From positions 1 to 13,621 of the forward strand of contig JAGAAD010000076.1 of NCBI GenBank assembly GCA_017615445.1: DNA of 13,621 bases. Reading direction: 5' to 3'. The translations under genes and the position numbers were made by a program. This document shows positions 1 to 7,948 of this stretch, piece after piece. The stretch comes from Bacteroidales bacterium (GTDB taxonomy: Bacteria; Bacteroidota; Bacteroidia; Bacteroidales; UBA932). Within the stretch, counting starts at the first letter, position 1; each line of letters begins with the position of its first letter. Below the pieces are notes generated by a model that saw only the letters and a program-made list of their open reading frames with translations, ran no database searches and was not told the DNA's origin.

Positions 1-4
1 AAAA

Positions 5-36
5 TTTGTAATTGAAATAAGAAAATAATATCTTTG
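5..36 (+). promoter_or_regulatory. Bacteroidota-type promoter of rpmH
   Basis: TTTG at 5-8 and TATCTTTG at 29-36 are separated by 20 bp. This matches the Bacteroidota primary-sigma consensus (TTTG near -33, TAnnTTTG near -7). Transcription would start around 40-43, leaving a leader of about 30 nt that is almost all A and has no Shine-Dalgarno sequence, as is normal in this phylum. This is one of the two best promoter matches in the window. Confidence 0.75.
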
Positions 37-72
37 CCCTCCCAAAATCGAAAAACAAAAAAATAGATAGAT

Positions 73-225
73 ATGAAAAGGACATTCCAACCCTCACGTC
101 GCAAGAGAGTCAACAAGCACGGTTTCCGTGAGCGTATGGCTACTGCAAACGGCCGCCGCGTTCTCGCAGCGCGTCGCCGTCACGGCCGCAAGAAACTCAC
201 AGTTTCTTCCGAGGACCGCTTTTAA
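73..225 (+). CDS. rpmH: 50S ribosomal protein L34
   Basis: This 50-residue, very basic protein begins [12 protein letters not shown], continues with [20 protein letters not shown] and ends [11 protein letters not shown]. The order TFQPSxRKR-x-HGFRxRM-x-T-xGRxVLxxRRxxGRxxL is the L34 signature and the length is normal for the family. L34 is a small late-assembling protein of the large ribosomal subunit. The ATG at 73 is the only sensible start: it lies about 30 nt after the predicted transcription start, behind an A-rich leader. No rnpA or yidC follows; a terminator and a repeat-filled gap do, so the gene looks monocistronic here. Confidence 0.97.
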   Translation: MKRTFQPSRRKRVNKHGFRERMATANGRRVLAARRRHGRKKLTVSSEDRF

Positions 226-249
226 TTGATGCGCCCCGGCGCTTCGATT

Positions 250-282
250 AAAAAAGGGTTGGCAATGCGCCAACCCTTTTTT
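250..282 (+). terminator. Rho-independent terminator of rpmH
   Basis: Perfect 14-bp stem (250-263 with 269-282) around a 5-nt loop, AATGC. The GC-rich core GGGTTGGC/GCCAACCC is flanked by six A on the left and six T on the right. It starts 24 nt after the rpmH stop. Because A and T tracts lie on both sides, it could work in either direction, but only rpmH is positioned to use it. Confidence 0.9.
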
Positions 283-300
283 GTTATTCCCGCCCCCCCC

Positions 301-369
301 GAATGGACCTCCAGTTCCTCCGCGAATGGACCTCCAGTTCCTCCGCGAATGGACCTCCAGTTCCTTCCC
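301..369 (+). repeat. 23-bp tandem repeat, three copies
   Basis: Three head-to-tail copies start at 301, 324 and 347. Each opens with GAATGGACCTCCAGTTCCT. The first two are identical over all 23 bp; the third departs in its last four bases. The unit is not a multiple of three and no gene uses it. It follows a run of C (about 291-300). Its function is unknown; it is the first of three adjoining repeat blocks between rpmH and the M6 protease gene. Confidence 0.9.
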
Positions 370-498
370 GGCGCCAAAAACGCCTTTTTTGACGCCCAAT
401 CGGTCTTCTAACCCCCAAACGGCGCCAAAATCGCGCAAAATAGCGCCGAAATGCCATTCTGCGCCCCAATCGGCGCCGAAATCGACCTTTTTGGCGCC
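370..498. repeat. Degenerate ~51-bp palindromic repeats with GGCGCC arms
   Basis: GGCGCC occurs at 370, 421 and 472, exactly 51 bp apart, and again at 493. The last unit (472-498) is a near-perfect hairpin: GGCGCC arms at both ends with inner A and T tracts around a small loop. The first unit (370-396) has the same plan, A5 then four bases then T6 between GGCGCC and GACGCC. The middle unit keeps only outer GGCGC/GCGCC pairing. The core of 472-498, read on the minus strand, matches the core of the 52-bp array that follows. No coding potential is credible. Confidence 0.75.
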
Positions 499-522
499 GG
501 AAGGGCCTGGCAATACGTCCCT

Positions 523-765
523 GTGCACAAAAAGGGTCGATTTTGGGCACTGGATAGTCAAAAACCCGGGGGCGGTGTCCAAATTAGGGTGATTTTGGAC
601 ACGGGAGGGCCAAAAACCCGGGGGCGGTGTCCAAATTAGGGTGATTTTGGACACGGGATAGTCAAAAACCCGGGGGCGGTGCACAAAAAGGGTCGATTTT
701 GGACACGGGATGGTCAAAAACCAGGGGGTCGTGTCCAAAAAGGGTCGATTTTGGACACGGGCGGG
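523..765. repeat. 52-bp tandem array of palindromic units, ~4.7 copies
   Basis: Units start at 523, 575, 627, 679 and 731, an exact 52-bp period; the last is cut off near 765. Each holds a 28-nt inverted repeat (for example 731-758: GTGTCCAAAA, an 8-nt loop, TTTTGGACAC) followed by a 24-nt linker ending in a version of CAAAAACCCGGGGGCG. Units 575 and 627 carry a variant loop (TTAGGGTGAT). Units 523 and 679 carry GTGCAC in place of GTGTCC, which breaks one or two pairs. Linkers are conserved as well as palindromes, so this is a tandem repeat and not a CRISPR array. It ends about 60 bp before the M6 protease start. Confidence 0.9.
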
Positions 766-814
766 ATTGGAGCAGGACATTAAGTCGGTAAATCAGGGCA
801 TGTTATTTTTTTTG

Positions 815-822
815 TATATTTG
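815..822 (+). promoter_or_regulatory. Candidate -7 box for the M6 protease gene
   Basis: TATATTTG matches TAnnTTTG and ends only 4 nt before the ATG at 827. No good TTTG lies 19-21 bp upstream. If used, the transcript would be leaderless or nearly so. The surrounding AT-rich stretch (803-826) makes a chance match possible. Confidence 0.45.
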
Positions 823-826
823 GAAT

Positions 827-2527
827 ATGAAAAGCTTTCGGGTCATAGCAAGCGTTTTCATATTTCTGTTGCTGAGCTCCATAAGCGTGATGGCCCGGCA
901 GCAGCGCCGCGTTCTGTTTCTTCGCGCCGAACTGAACGGCGCCCCCTTCACCGCCAGCGAAGAATATCTGGATTCAATTCTCACCACTTCAGCCGAATAT
1001 TTCAACGGCCAGCTGGATTCTGCGATAACGGTCTCCTTCGAACTTGGCCCGGTGGTGAGCCTGACCGGGACTTACACAAATGAAACGGTCCATCAGGCGG
1101 TGGACGAAGCCTGCCGCCTGGCGAACACCGCCGTGAACTTTCGCAACTACGACTGCAACTCGGACGGGACCCTGGACTGCATCGGGGTGATCTTCTCCGG
1201 TTCGCAGGTCTGGCCCCAGCACCACCGTCTGCTCAGCAAGAACATCTCCCTCCGCCTGGACCATGTCCAGATCGACGAATACGCCGCCCTGGGCGAAATC
1301 CATGACGGCCGGCCGCTGCGGATCGGTCCGGTCTGCCACGAATTCGGGCATGCCCTCGGCTTCCAGGACCTCTACGACACGGACCAGGAAGGCAGCGGCG
1401 GCCTGGCCGAATGCCTGTGGGGCAGCATAGCCCTGATGGACAAGGGAGACCACAACGACAGCACCCGCACCCCGGCCGGCCTGTGCGCGATAGACTTCGA
1501 CATCCTCGGGCTCGGCCAGCGGGACACCCTCCAGCCGGGGGAGTACACCCTCCAGCCGTTCAACCGCTCGCACCGCTACCTCTACCATCCCACGGACAAC
1601 CCGGGGGAGTACTTCCTCTTCGAATGCCGTGCGCAGGAAGAGCGGGATGCCTTCATCGGCGGCAGCGGCCTGCTGGTCTACCATATGGACAAGTCCGCCA
1701 ACCGCGCCGGTTATTCGTCCTACTACAACATCACCCTCCGGGCCTACGACCGCTGGTCCAAGAACGAAGTGAACGCCCGGCCGGACCATCAATGCGCGGA
1801 CCTGATTGAAGCCAGCCCGGAAGCGGACACCGTCACCGCGGTCTTCTTCCCCTACGGCGAGCGGCAGACCTTCTGCTCGGACGGCGAGCCCGCCTTCCGC
1901 TCGTGGGACGGAACCCAGTGCCGCTATGCCCTGAAGGACATCAGCCGCGGCGCGGACGGCAGCGTCTCGTTCTCCGTGATCGAACCGCTCACCATCGTCC
2001 GCCAGACCGCCTTCCAGAGCTACGCCATCCTGGTCTGGCAGGTGGACCCCAGCCTGCTGGGCGAGATAGACAGTTGCACCGTGGCCCTGACCCGCGGCCG
2101 CGAAGACCGGACGGTCCAGAAAGTGATGCCCGATTCCGAGGGCCGGCTGACCTTCATGCCGGACTCCCTGAGCGGCGGCACCTCGTACTCGTCCCTGCTG
2201 ACCGTCTACACCCCGGACGCCGCGTACTCGAAGTCCGGCGCGTTCAAGACCATGGTGATAGACAACAGGAACACCATCCCGTTCATCTACTTCGCCGGCG
2301 GCGTGCGCAATAAAGACGGCAGCTTCGGCAAGGGCGCCCGCTTCCCGCTCTATGTCCACAACGCCACCGAGGCGGAGGAAATCAGCTGGTATTTCAACGA
2401 CCGGCCGGCCGAGACGGACAGCGAAGGCTATTTCACCCTCACCGTGAACGGAATCCTCCGGGCGGAAGTGCGCTGGCCGGACGGAAGCACGGATGTGATA
2501 GTCAAGGAACTGACAGTGAAAGAATGA
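827..2527 (+). CDS. Secreted M6-like (immune inhibitor A type) metalloprotease
   Basis: 566-residue exported zinc peptidase. Residues 1-23 are a signal peptide (MKSFR, hydrophobic FIFLLLSSISV, VMA before RQQ). The zinc site HEFGHALGFQD at 171-181 fits HExxHxxGxxD (ligands H171, H175, D181; catalytic E172), typical of family M6. GLLVYHMD at 281-288 matches the GLLxxHxD motif seen in M6 proteins. D109-x-N-x-D-G-x-x-D117 looks like a calcium loop. Residues about 388-478 resemble a fibronectin type III domain, and 483-566 an Ig-like domain (WYFND, GYFTLTV, EVRWPDGS). The frame stays open upstream to 710, but 827 starts the signal peptide and the upstream part is repeat DNA. It probably degrades extracellular protein; the substrate is unknown. 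The lipoprotein gene overlaps its end by 4 bp (ATGA), which suggests coupled translation. Confidence 0.88.
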   Translation: MKSFRVIASVFIFLLLSSISVMARQQRRVLFLRAELNGAPFTASEEYLDSILTTSAEYFNGQLDSAITVSFELGPVVSLTGTYTNETVHQAVDEACRLANTAVNFRNYDCNSDGTLDCIGVIFSGSQVWPQHHRLLSKNISLRLDHVQIDEYAALGEIHDGRPLRIGPVCHEFGHALGFQDLYDTDQEGSGGLAECLWGSIALMDKGDHNDSTRTPAGLCAIDFDILGLGQRDTLQPGEYTLQPFNRSHRYLYHPTDNPGEYFLFECRAQEERDAFIGGSGLLVYHMDKSANRAGYSSYYNITLRAYDRWSKNEVNARPDHQCADLIEASPEADTVTAVFFPYGERQTFCSDGEPAFRSWDGTQCRYALKDISRGADGSVSFSVIEPLTIVRQTAFQSYAILVWQVDPSLLGEIDSCTVALTRGREDRTVQKVMPDSEGRLTFMPDSLSGGTSYSSLLTVYTPDAAYSKSGAFKTMVIDNRNTIPFIYFAGGVRNKDGSFGKGARFPLYVHNATEAEEISWYFNDRPAETDSEGYFTLTVNGILRAEVRWPDGSTDVIVKELTVKE

Positions 2528-2937
2528 AAGGAGTAAAGCTCATACTGGCCTGTCTGCTGCTCGTTGCGCTCCCCGCCTGCATCGAGGAGGGGACCTATAC
2601 CCCTGAGTTCCTGACCGACAGCACCCTCAGGATGGCAGTGGGGAACACTGAAATTCTCACCTACAATCCTCTGACCTGCCAGTACGCATTCAACTCGGAT
2701 AAGCTGGAGTTCAGACTGCACACAGACAACATGTCCGACTACTTCATCCTGAGGCTCCAGTCTGAGCCCACTGAAGAAGAACAGATGGTCACCGCAGGTC
2801 TTCTGCGCTGGACCTCGCCCACCGGAGCCGATCAGATACGAAAAAACATCGTCCTCCAGGTGGTGAAGATGGAGGACGATGTCGTCTGGCTATGGTATAG
2901 CCGCGAGTCGATTAAAATGACAGTGCGATTCCGATAA
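2524..2937 (+). CDS. Small lipoprotein of unknown function
   Basis: 137 residues. MKGVK, a hydrophobic stretch ([10 protein letters not shown]) and LPAC form a lipoprotein signal with the lipidated Cys at about 19, followed by IEEGTY. The rest is soluble, looks beta-rich and shows no catalytic motif I recognise. The ATG overlaps the protease stop (ATGA), so the two genes are very probably co-transcribed and co-translated. That suggests, without proof, a surface or periplasmic partner of the protease, such as an inhibitor, chaperone or anchor. The last 26 bp overlap the 3' end of tpiA on the other strand. Conserved coupling with the protease in relatives would support a joint role. Confidence 0.85.
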   Translation: MKGVKLILACLLLVALPACIEEGTYTPEFLTDSTLRMAVGNTEILTYNPLTCQYAFNSDKLEFRLHTDNMSDYFILRLQSEPTEEEQMVTAGLLRWTSPTGADQIRKNIVLQVVKMEDDVVWLWYSRESIKMTVRFR

Positions 2938-3667
2938 AGTCGTCTGCCTTGAGCGATGCGCCGCCGATCAGGCCGCCGTCGATATCAGGCTTCGCAAACA
3001 GTTCTCCGGCATTTGAAGGCTTGCAGGAGCCGCCATAGAGGATGGTCGTATCGTCCGCAACCTTTGCACCGAACATATCCTTGAGAAGTCCGCGGATGTA
3101 GGCGTGGATCTCCTCGGCCTGGTCTGCCGTGGCGGTCTTGCCGGTTCCGATTGCCCAGACGGGTTCGTAGGCGATGACGATGCTGGCCATATCCTCGGCG
3201 GTGAAGTGGCTCAGGACGTTCTTGGTCTGAGCTTCGACCACTGCGAAATGCTTTCCGGCCTCTCTCTCATCCAGGTTTTCACCCACGCAAAGGATGACCT
3301 TCAGGCCCTCTGCGAGAGCGAGTTTCGTCTTCTCCACGAGTTTCTCATCCGTCTCGCCATAGTACTGACGCCTCTCGGAGTGTCCGAGGATGGTGTACTC
3401 GCAGCCTGCGCTCTTCAGCATCGCTGCAGAGACCTCGCCGGTGTACGCTCCCTTCTCCTTGTCTGCGCAGTTTTCTGCGGAGAGGGCTACTCTCGTTCCT
3501 TTCACAACCTCGCTGACAGGCCAGAGATGCGTGAAGGGAGTTGCGATGATGAGGCCCACCTCAGCGGGGACCTTTGCGCTTGCGGCCACGACTGCCTTGG
3601 CAAGCTCCAATCCTTCGGGAACGGTGGTGTTCATTTTCCAGTTTCCCGCGACAATGTTCTTTCTCAT
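2912..3667 (-). CDS. tpiA: Triosephosphate isomerase
   Basis: 251 residues, the normal length for the family. It interconverts dihydroxyacetone phosphate and glyceraldehyde 3-phosphate in glycolysis, in the cytoplasm. All active-site elements are present: GNWKMN with K11, ILGHSERR with H96, the catalytic Glu E168 in [10 protein letters not shown], and the phosphate-binding LYGGS and GLIGGASL near the C terminus. The start [12 protein letters not shown] is standard. The gene stands alone, is transcribed away from tyrS and runs tail to tail into the lipoprotein gene with a 26-bp overlap, so no terminator fits between them. Confidence 0.98.
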   Translation of the reverse strand: MRKNIVAGNWKMNTTVPEGLELAKAVVAASAKVPAEVGLIIATPFTHLWPVSEVVKGTRVALSAENCADKEKGAYTGEVSAAMLKSAGCEYTILGHSERRQYYGETDEKLVEKTKLALAEGLKVILCVGENLDEREAGKHFAVVEAQTKNVLSHFTAEDMASIVIAYEPVWAIGTGKTATADQAEEIHAYIRGLLKDMFGAKVADDTTILYGGSCKPSNAGELFAKPDIDGGLIGGASLKADDFIGIALSF

Positions 3668-3700
3668 TATGTTAAAGTGTTTAATGAATTTTCAAACAAG

Positions 3701-3708
3701 CAAATTTA
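3701..3708 (-). promoter_or_regulatory. Candidate -7 box for tpiA
   Basis: Read on the minus strand this is TAAATTTG, matching TAnnTTTG. It lies 33 bp upstream of the tpiA ATG, giving a leader of roughly 25-30 nt. No clear TTTG at -33. The tyrS box lies only 12 bp away on the other strand, so polymerases starting at the two promoters could interfere. Confidence 0.5.
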
Positions 3709-3720
3709 ACTATTATTTGC

Positions 3721-3728
3721 TAAATTTG
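3721..3728 (+). promoter_or_regulatory. Candidate -7 box for tyrS
   Basis: TAAATTTG matches TAnnTTTG and lies 21 bp before the tyrS ATG at 3750. The -33 element is not obvious. It would drive tyrS and, since the following genes are close or overlapping, probably rbfA, the permease and the C1B peptidase gene. Confidence 0.5.
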
Positions 3729-3749
3729 TGGACTATAGATTATCATTCG

Positions 3750-5039
<1,290 letters not shown>

Positions 5040-5045
5040 AAGGCT

Positions 5046-5390
5046 ATGGAAGGACAGTCCACCAGACAGCAGAAGGTGGGGAGGGAGCTTCAGCGCGACC
5101 TCGCCGAGATAATCAGGAGCAAGGGAATGGCCGCATTCGGCGGCGCGATGGTGACCGTCAGCGAGGTCAGGGTGAGCCCGGATCTCAGCATAGCCAAGGT
5201 CTATGTCAGCATCTTCCCGTCCGAGAAGCAGCAGGAAGTGATGAATCAGCTCGCAGATAACAACAAAGCCATCAGAGGCGAGCTCGGAAGGAAGGTAGCG
5301 AAGCAGCTCAGGATAGTCCCCGAGCTGGACTTCTATCTGGACGCGACACTGGATTATGTGGAGCACATAGAAGAGCTCCTGAAAAAATAG
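5046..5390 (+). CDS. rbfA: Ribosome-binding factor A
   Basis: 114 residues. RbfA binds the immature 30S subunit and helps mature the 5' end of 16S rRNA. Recognised by the N-terminal RQQKVGRELQRDLAEII, the central VTVSEVRVSPDLSIAKVYVS (KH-like fold) and the ending LRIVPELDFYLDATLDYVEHIEELL. Length is normal. It begins 6 bp after tyrS and ends 6 bp before the permease gene, so all three form one operon. Its TAG stop is in the same frame as the downstream TTG start. Confidence 0.96.
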   Translation: MEGQSTRQQKVGRELQRDLAEIIRSKGMAAFGGAMVTVSEVRVSPDLSIAKVYVSIFPSEKQQEVMNQLADNNKAIRGELGRKVAKQLRIVPELDFYLDATLDYVEHIEELLKK

Positions 5391-5396
5391 TCACCA

Positions 5397-6500
5397 TTGG
5401 GCATATCAGGCTTCATAGCCGGGCGCTATCTGTTCTCCGGCAAGTCCCGGAGTGTGATAAGCTGGATCTCGGGCATCAGCGCCGCCGGAATGGCGGTGGG
5501 GACAGCCGCGCTGATAGTGATCCTGTCCGTCTATAACGGTTTCGACCGGATTATCAGGGACAATCTTGACTCGCGTCTGCCCGATCTGGTGGTCCGGCCG
5601 GCTGTGGGTAAGACCTTCGACGCGGAGGCTGACGTGTTCAGGCAGGTGGCCGGGCTCCCGGAAGTCAGCTCCGCCGAGGGAGTCCTCGAGGAGACGGTCG
5701 CGGCCCTGTATGGAGAGAATCAGACCATCACCAAAGTGCGCGGAATCGAGGGCGCATGGGAGTGCAGCGTCAGCAGCGTGCTCGCGGCCGATCTCGGAAT
5801 CAAGACCAGTTTCCTGGAGCAGCTCCGGCTCTTCTTCCCCAGCAAGAGCGGCAGCTTCTCGATGGCCAATCCGGCAGCGTCGCTGGAGACCATCTCCATG
5901 AGGCCGAAGGAAGTCATTGCCTCGGACGAAAACCTCGTGGTGGTCCCTATCGCGAAGGCGCGCGAGCTCCTGCATATTCCCAGCGGCGTGACATCCTTCG
6001 AAATCCGCGGAGAGCGGGTTTCGCTCAGGCAGGTTCGCGAGATCCTCGGCCCGGACTTCGAGGTCCTGGACAGGTATCAGCAGCAGCCTTCGCTCTACAA
6101 AATGATGCGCTACGAAAAAGCTGCGATCTACTGCATCCTGATTTTCGTGGTGCTGATAGTGGCTTTCAACATCTTCGGTTCGCTGTCTATGCTGATCATA
6201 GACAAGACTGACGACATCAGCACTCTTCGCAGCATGGGCGCAGACGAACGCCTTGTGCGCCGCACGTTCTGGCTCGAGGGCTGGCTGGTGTCTCTTATGG
6301 GCCTTGCGATAGGCCTTGCGGCCGGAGTGATTCTGGTGCTGGTCCAGCAGCACACCGGCCTGGTGAAGATGCCCGGCAACTATCTGGTCAGCTCCTATCC
6401 CGTGCTCCTCAAATGGACGGACGTGCTGCTCACAGCCGGCGGCGTCGCCCTAATCGGAGCCCTTGTGTCGACAATAAGTATAAAAGAGATAAAGAAATGA
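5397..6500 (+). CDS. LolC/LolE-like ABC transporter permease (FtsX family)
   Basis: 367 residues with the MacB/LolC plan: TM1 at about 20-43, a large periplasmic domain (about 50-240), then TM2 (243-268), TM3 (293-317) and TM4 (340-362). The N terminus (GFIAGRYLFSGKSRSVISWISGIS) and TDDISTLRSMGA after TM2 are typical of lipoprotein-releasing permeases, which with an ATPase (LolD, not in this window) extract lipoproteins from the inner membrane. The start must be the TTG at 5397: the frame is closed by the rbfA stop two codons upstream and no ATG matches the family N terminus. The stop overlaps the next ATG (ATGA). LolC versus LolE cannot be decided. In Bacteroidota an rbfA-permease pair is a familiar arrangement. 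Confidence 0.88.
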   Translation: MGISGFIAGRYLFSGKSRSVISWISGISAAGMAVGTAALIVILSVYNGFDRIIRDNLDSRLPDLVVRPAVGKTFDAEADVFRQVAGLPEVSSAEGVLEETVAALYGENQTITKVRGIEGAWECSVSSVLAADLGIKTSFLEQLRLFFPSKSGSFSMANPAASLETISMRPKEVIASDENLVVVPIAKARELLHIPSGVTSFEIRGERVSLRQVREILGPDFEVLDRYQQQPSLYKMMRYEKAAIYCILIFVVLIVAFNIFGSLSMLIIDKTDDISTLRSMGADERLVRRTFWLEGWLVSLMGLAIGLAAGVILVLVQQHTGLVKMPGNYLVSSYPVLLKWTDVLLTAGGVALIGALVSTISIKEIKK

Positions 6501-7825
6501 AACTGCTCACCACCCTCGTAGCCCTCGCTATAGTCGGCGGCGGTGGCATCGATTCCCAGATGCTCCAGGCCCTTCGCGACGGCTACTCAAGCACCCCGGC
6601 AGACAAAGCCGTGCGCAATGCGCTGAACGCAGTGGCGCTGAACACACTCGCCGTGAACGCGGAGAACGCCGCGATGATAGACACCGAATTCTCGGACCGC
6701 GTGAAGACAAACGGCATCACGGACCAGAAGCAGTCCGGCCGCTGCTGGCTCTTCACCGGACTCAACGTCCTGCGCGCCGCAGCTATCACCAAGCACGACC
6801 TCGGCAAGTTCCAGTTCTCGCAGAGCTACTGCTTCTTCTACGATCAGCTCGAGAAGTCCAACCTGTTCCTGCAGGCTATAATAGACAGTAAGAACCTGCC
6901 GCTGGAAGACCGCCAGGTGGACTGGCTGCTCAGCAACCCTATCAGCGACGGCGGCACCTTCACCGGTGTGGCCAACCTGGTTATGAAATACGGAGTGGTG
7001 CCCGCGGACGTGATGCCAGAATCATTTATCGCGAACAGCACTTCGCAGATGGCCGCACAGCTCAGAAACCTCCTCAGGCAGGACGCCCTCAAGCTCCGCG
7101 AGGCCAAGAATGCAAAGGAAGCCCAGAGCCTGAAGTTCGGGATGCTCGGCGAAATCTACCGCCTTCTCTGCCTCTCCTACGGCGAGCCGCCGCTCGAGTT
7201 CGAGTGGAAGGGCAAGACCTACACCCCGCAGCAGTTCTATCAGGAGATGGTGGGATTCGACCTGAACCACGACTATGTCATGCTGATGAACGATCCTTCC
7301 CGAGAGTACTACAAGCTCTACGAGATCGAGTACGACAGACATGTCTACGACGGCGACAACTGGCTCTACCTCAATCTCCCGATAGACCGCATCAAGGAGA
7401 TGGCCATCGCCTCCATCAAAGACGACAACGCCATGTACTTCTCCTGCGACGTGGGCAAGTTCCTGGACCGCAAGAGGGGAGTGGCCGACCTGGCCAATTT
7501 CGACTACGAGTCGCTGCTCGGAGTGAAGTTCACCATGGACAAGAAACAGCGCATCCAGACCCACGCCAGCGGCTCGTCTCACGCGATGACGCTGATCGCC
7601 GTGGACCTCAAGGACGGAAAGCCCGTGAAATGGATGGTGGAGAACAGCTGGGGCGAATCCTCATGCTACAAAGGAAATCTGATTATGACGGACGAGTGGT
7701 TCGACGAATATATGTTCAGGTTGGTAGTGGAGCGCAAGTACATCCCCGCTGACCTCGCCGGCTATCTCAAGCAGAAACCGATCAAACTCCCGGCCTGGGA
7801 TCCTATGTTCCTTGGAGAAGAATAA
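6497..7825 (+). CDS. Exported C1B aminopeptidase (PepC / bleomycin hydrolase family)
   Basis: 442-residue papain-like cysteine peptidase. The oxyanion Gln Q77 and active Cys C83 lie in DQKQSGRCWLF, catalytic H362 in SGSSHAMTLI and N383 in VENSWGE. All four residues needed for activity are present. Classic PepC is cytoplasmic, but here MKLLTTLVALAIV is followed by GGGG, a short signal-like segment; the Bacteroidota secreted branch looks like this, although no clean AxA cleavage site is visible. The chosen start overlaps the permease stop (ATGA); the frame extends to 6413 but that would run inside the permease gene. Last gene of the + operon; a hairpin follows 4 nt after the stop. It probably trims peptides in the periplasm. 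Confidence 0.9.
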   Translation: MKLLTTLVALAIVGGGGIDSQMLQALRDGYSSTPADKAVRNALNAVALNTLAVNAENAAMIDTEFSDRVKTNGITDQKQSGRCWLFTGLNVLRAAAITKHDLGKFQFSQSYCFFYDQLEKSNLFLQAIIDSKNLPLEDRQVDWLLSNPISDGGTFTGVANLVMKYGVVPADVMPESFIANSTSQMAAQLRNLLRQDALKLREAKNAKEAQSLKFGMLGEIYRLLCLSYGEPPLEFEWKGKTYTPQQFYQEMVGFDLNHDYVMLMNDPSREYYKLYEIEYDRHVYDGDNWLYLNLPIDRIKEMAIASIKDDNAMYFSCDVGKFLDRKRGVADLANFDYESLLGVKFTMDKKQRIQTHASGSSHAMTLIAVDLKDGKPVKWMVENSWGESSCYKGNLIMTDEWFDEYMFRLVVERKYIPADLAGYLKQKPIKLPAWDPMFLGEE

Positions 7826-7828
7826 AAG

Positions 7829-7859
7829 TCGGCCCTTGACATAAAAAATCAAGGGCCGA
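7829..7859. terminator. Hairpin between convergent genes, possible terminator
   Basis: Perfect 11-bp stem (TCGGCCCTTGA at 7829-7839 with its complement at 7849-7859) around a 9-nt loop. On the + strand no T-run follows. On the - strand it is followed by ACTTTTATTC, a weak U-tract, so it may serve the rplY-pth transcript better than the peptidase transcript. It lies 4 nt after the peptidase stop and 90 nt beyond pth. Confidence 0.6.
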
Positions 7860-7894
7860 TACCTCACGGCATCAACCCCAGACGTGTACTAAAA

Positions 7895-7940
7895 CCTAAA
7901 CCTACAACATAGATGCAGAGGGTTTAGGAAACGTTGCATC
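7895..7940. other. Two interleaved inverted repeats
   Basis: CCTAAACC (7895-7902) can pair with GGTTTAGG (7921-7928), and GATGCA (7912-7917) with TGCATC (7935-7940). The pairs interlock, so as RNA they would be exclusive or form a pseudoknot. The segment is the gap between the convergent C1B and pth genes, beyond the 7829-7859 hairpin. No known RNA family is recognised. It could be chance. Confidence 0.35.
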
Positions 7941-7948
7941 AAAATCGA

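Noticed and set aside
523..765. CRISPR-like array (28-nt palindromic repeat with 24-nt spacers)
   Set aside because: The spacers are near-identical copies of each other, no cas genes are present, and the period is a plain 52-bp tandem repeat.
94..780. 228-codon open frame on the minus strand
   Set aside because: It covers antisense rpmH, the terminator and all three repeat blocks. Its protein is simply translated repeat, with no start signal or recognised domain.
989..2359. 456-codon open frame antisense to the M6 protease
   Set aside because: A shadow of a GC-rich gene. The opposite strand has a complete signal peptide, catalytic site and domain order.
3390..3749. N-terminal extension of tyrS to an upstream ATG
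   Set aside because: The extra 120 codons are antisense to tpiA or intergenic and include both promoters. TyrRS proteins begin near MKNFVQEL.
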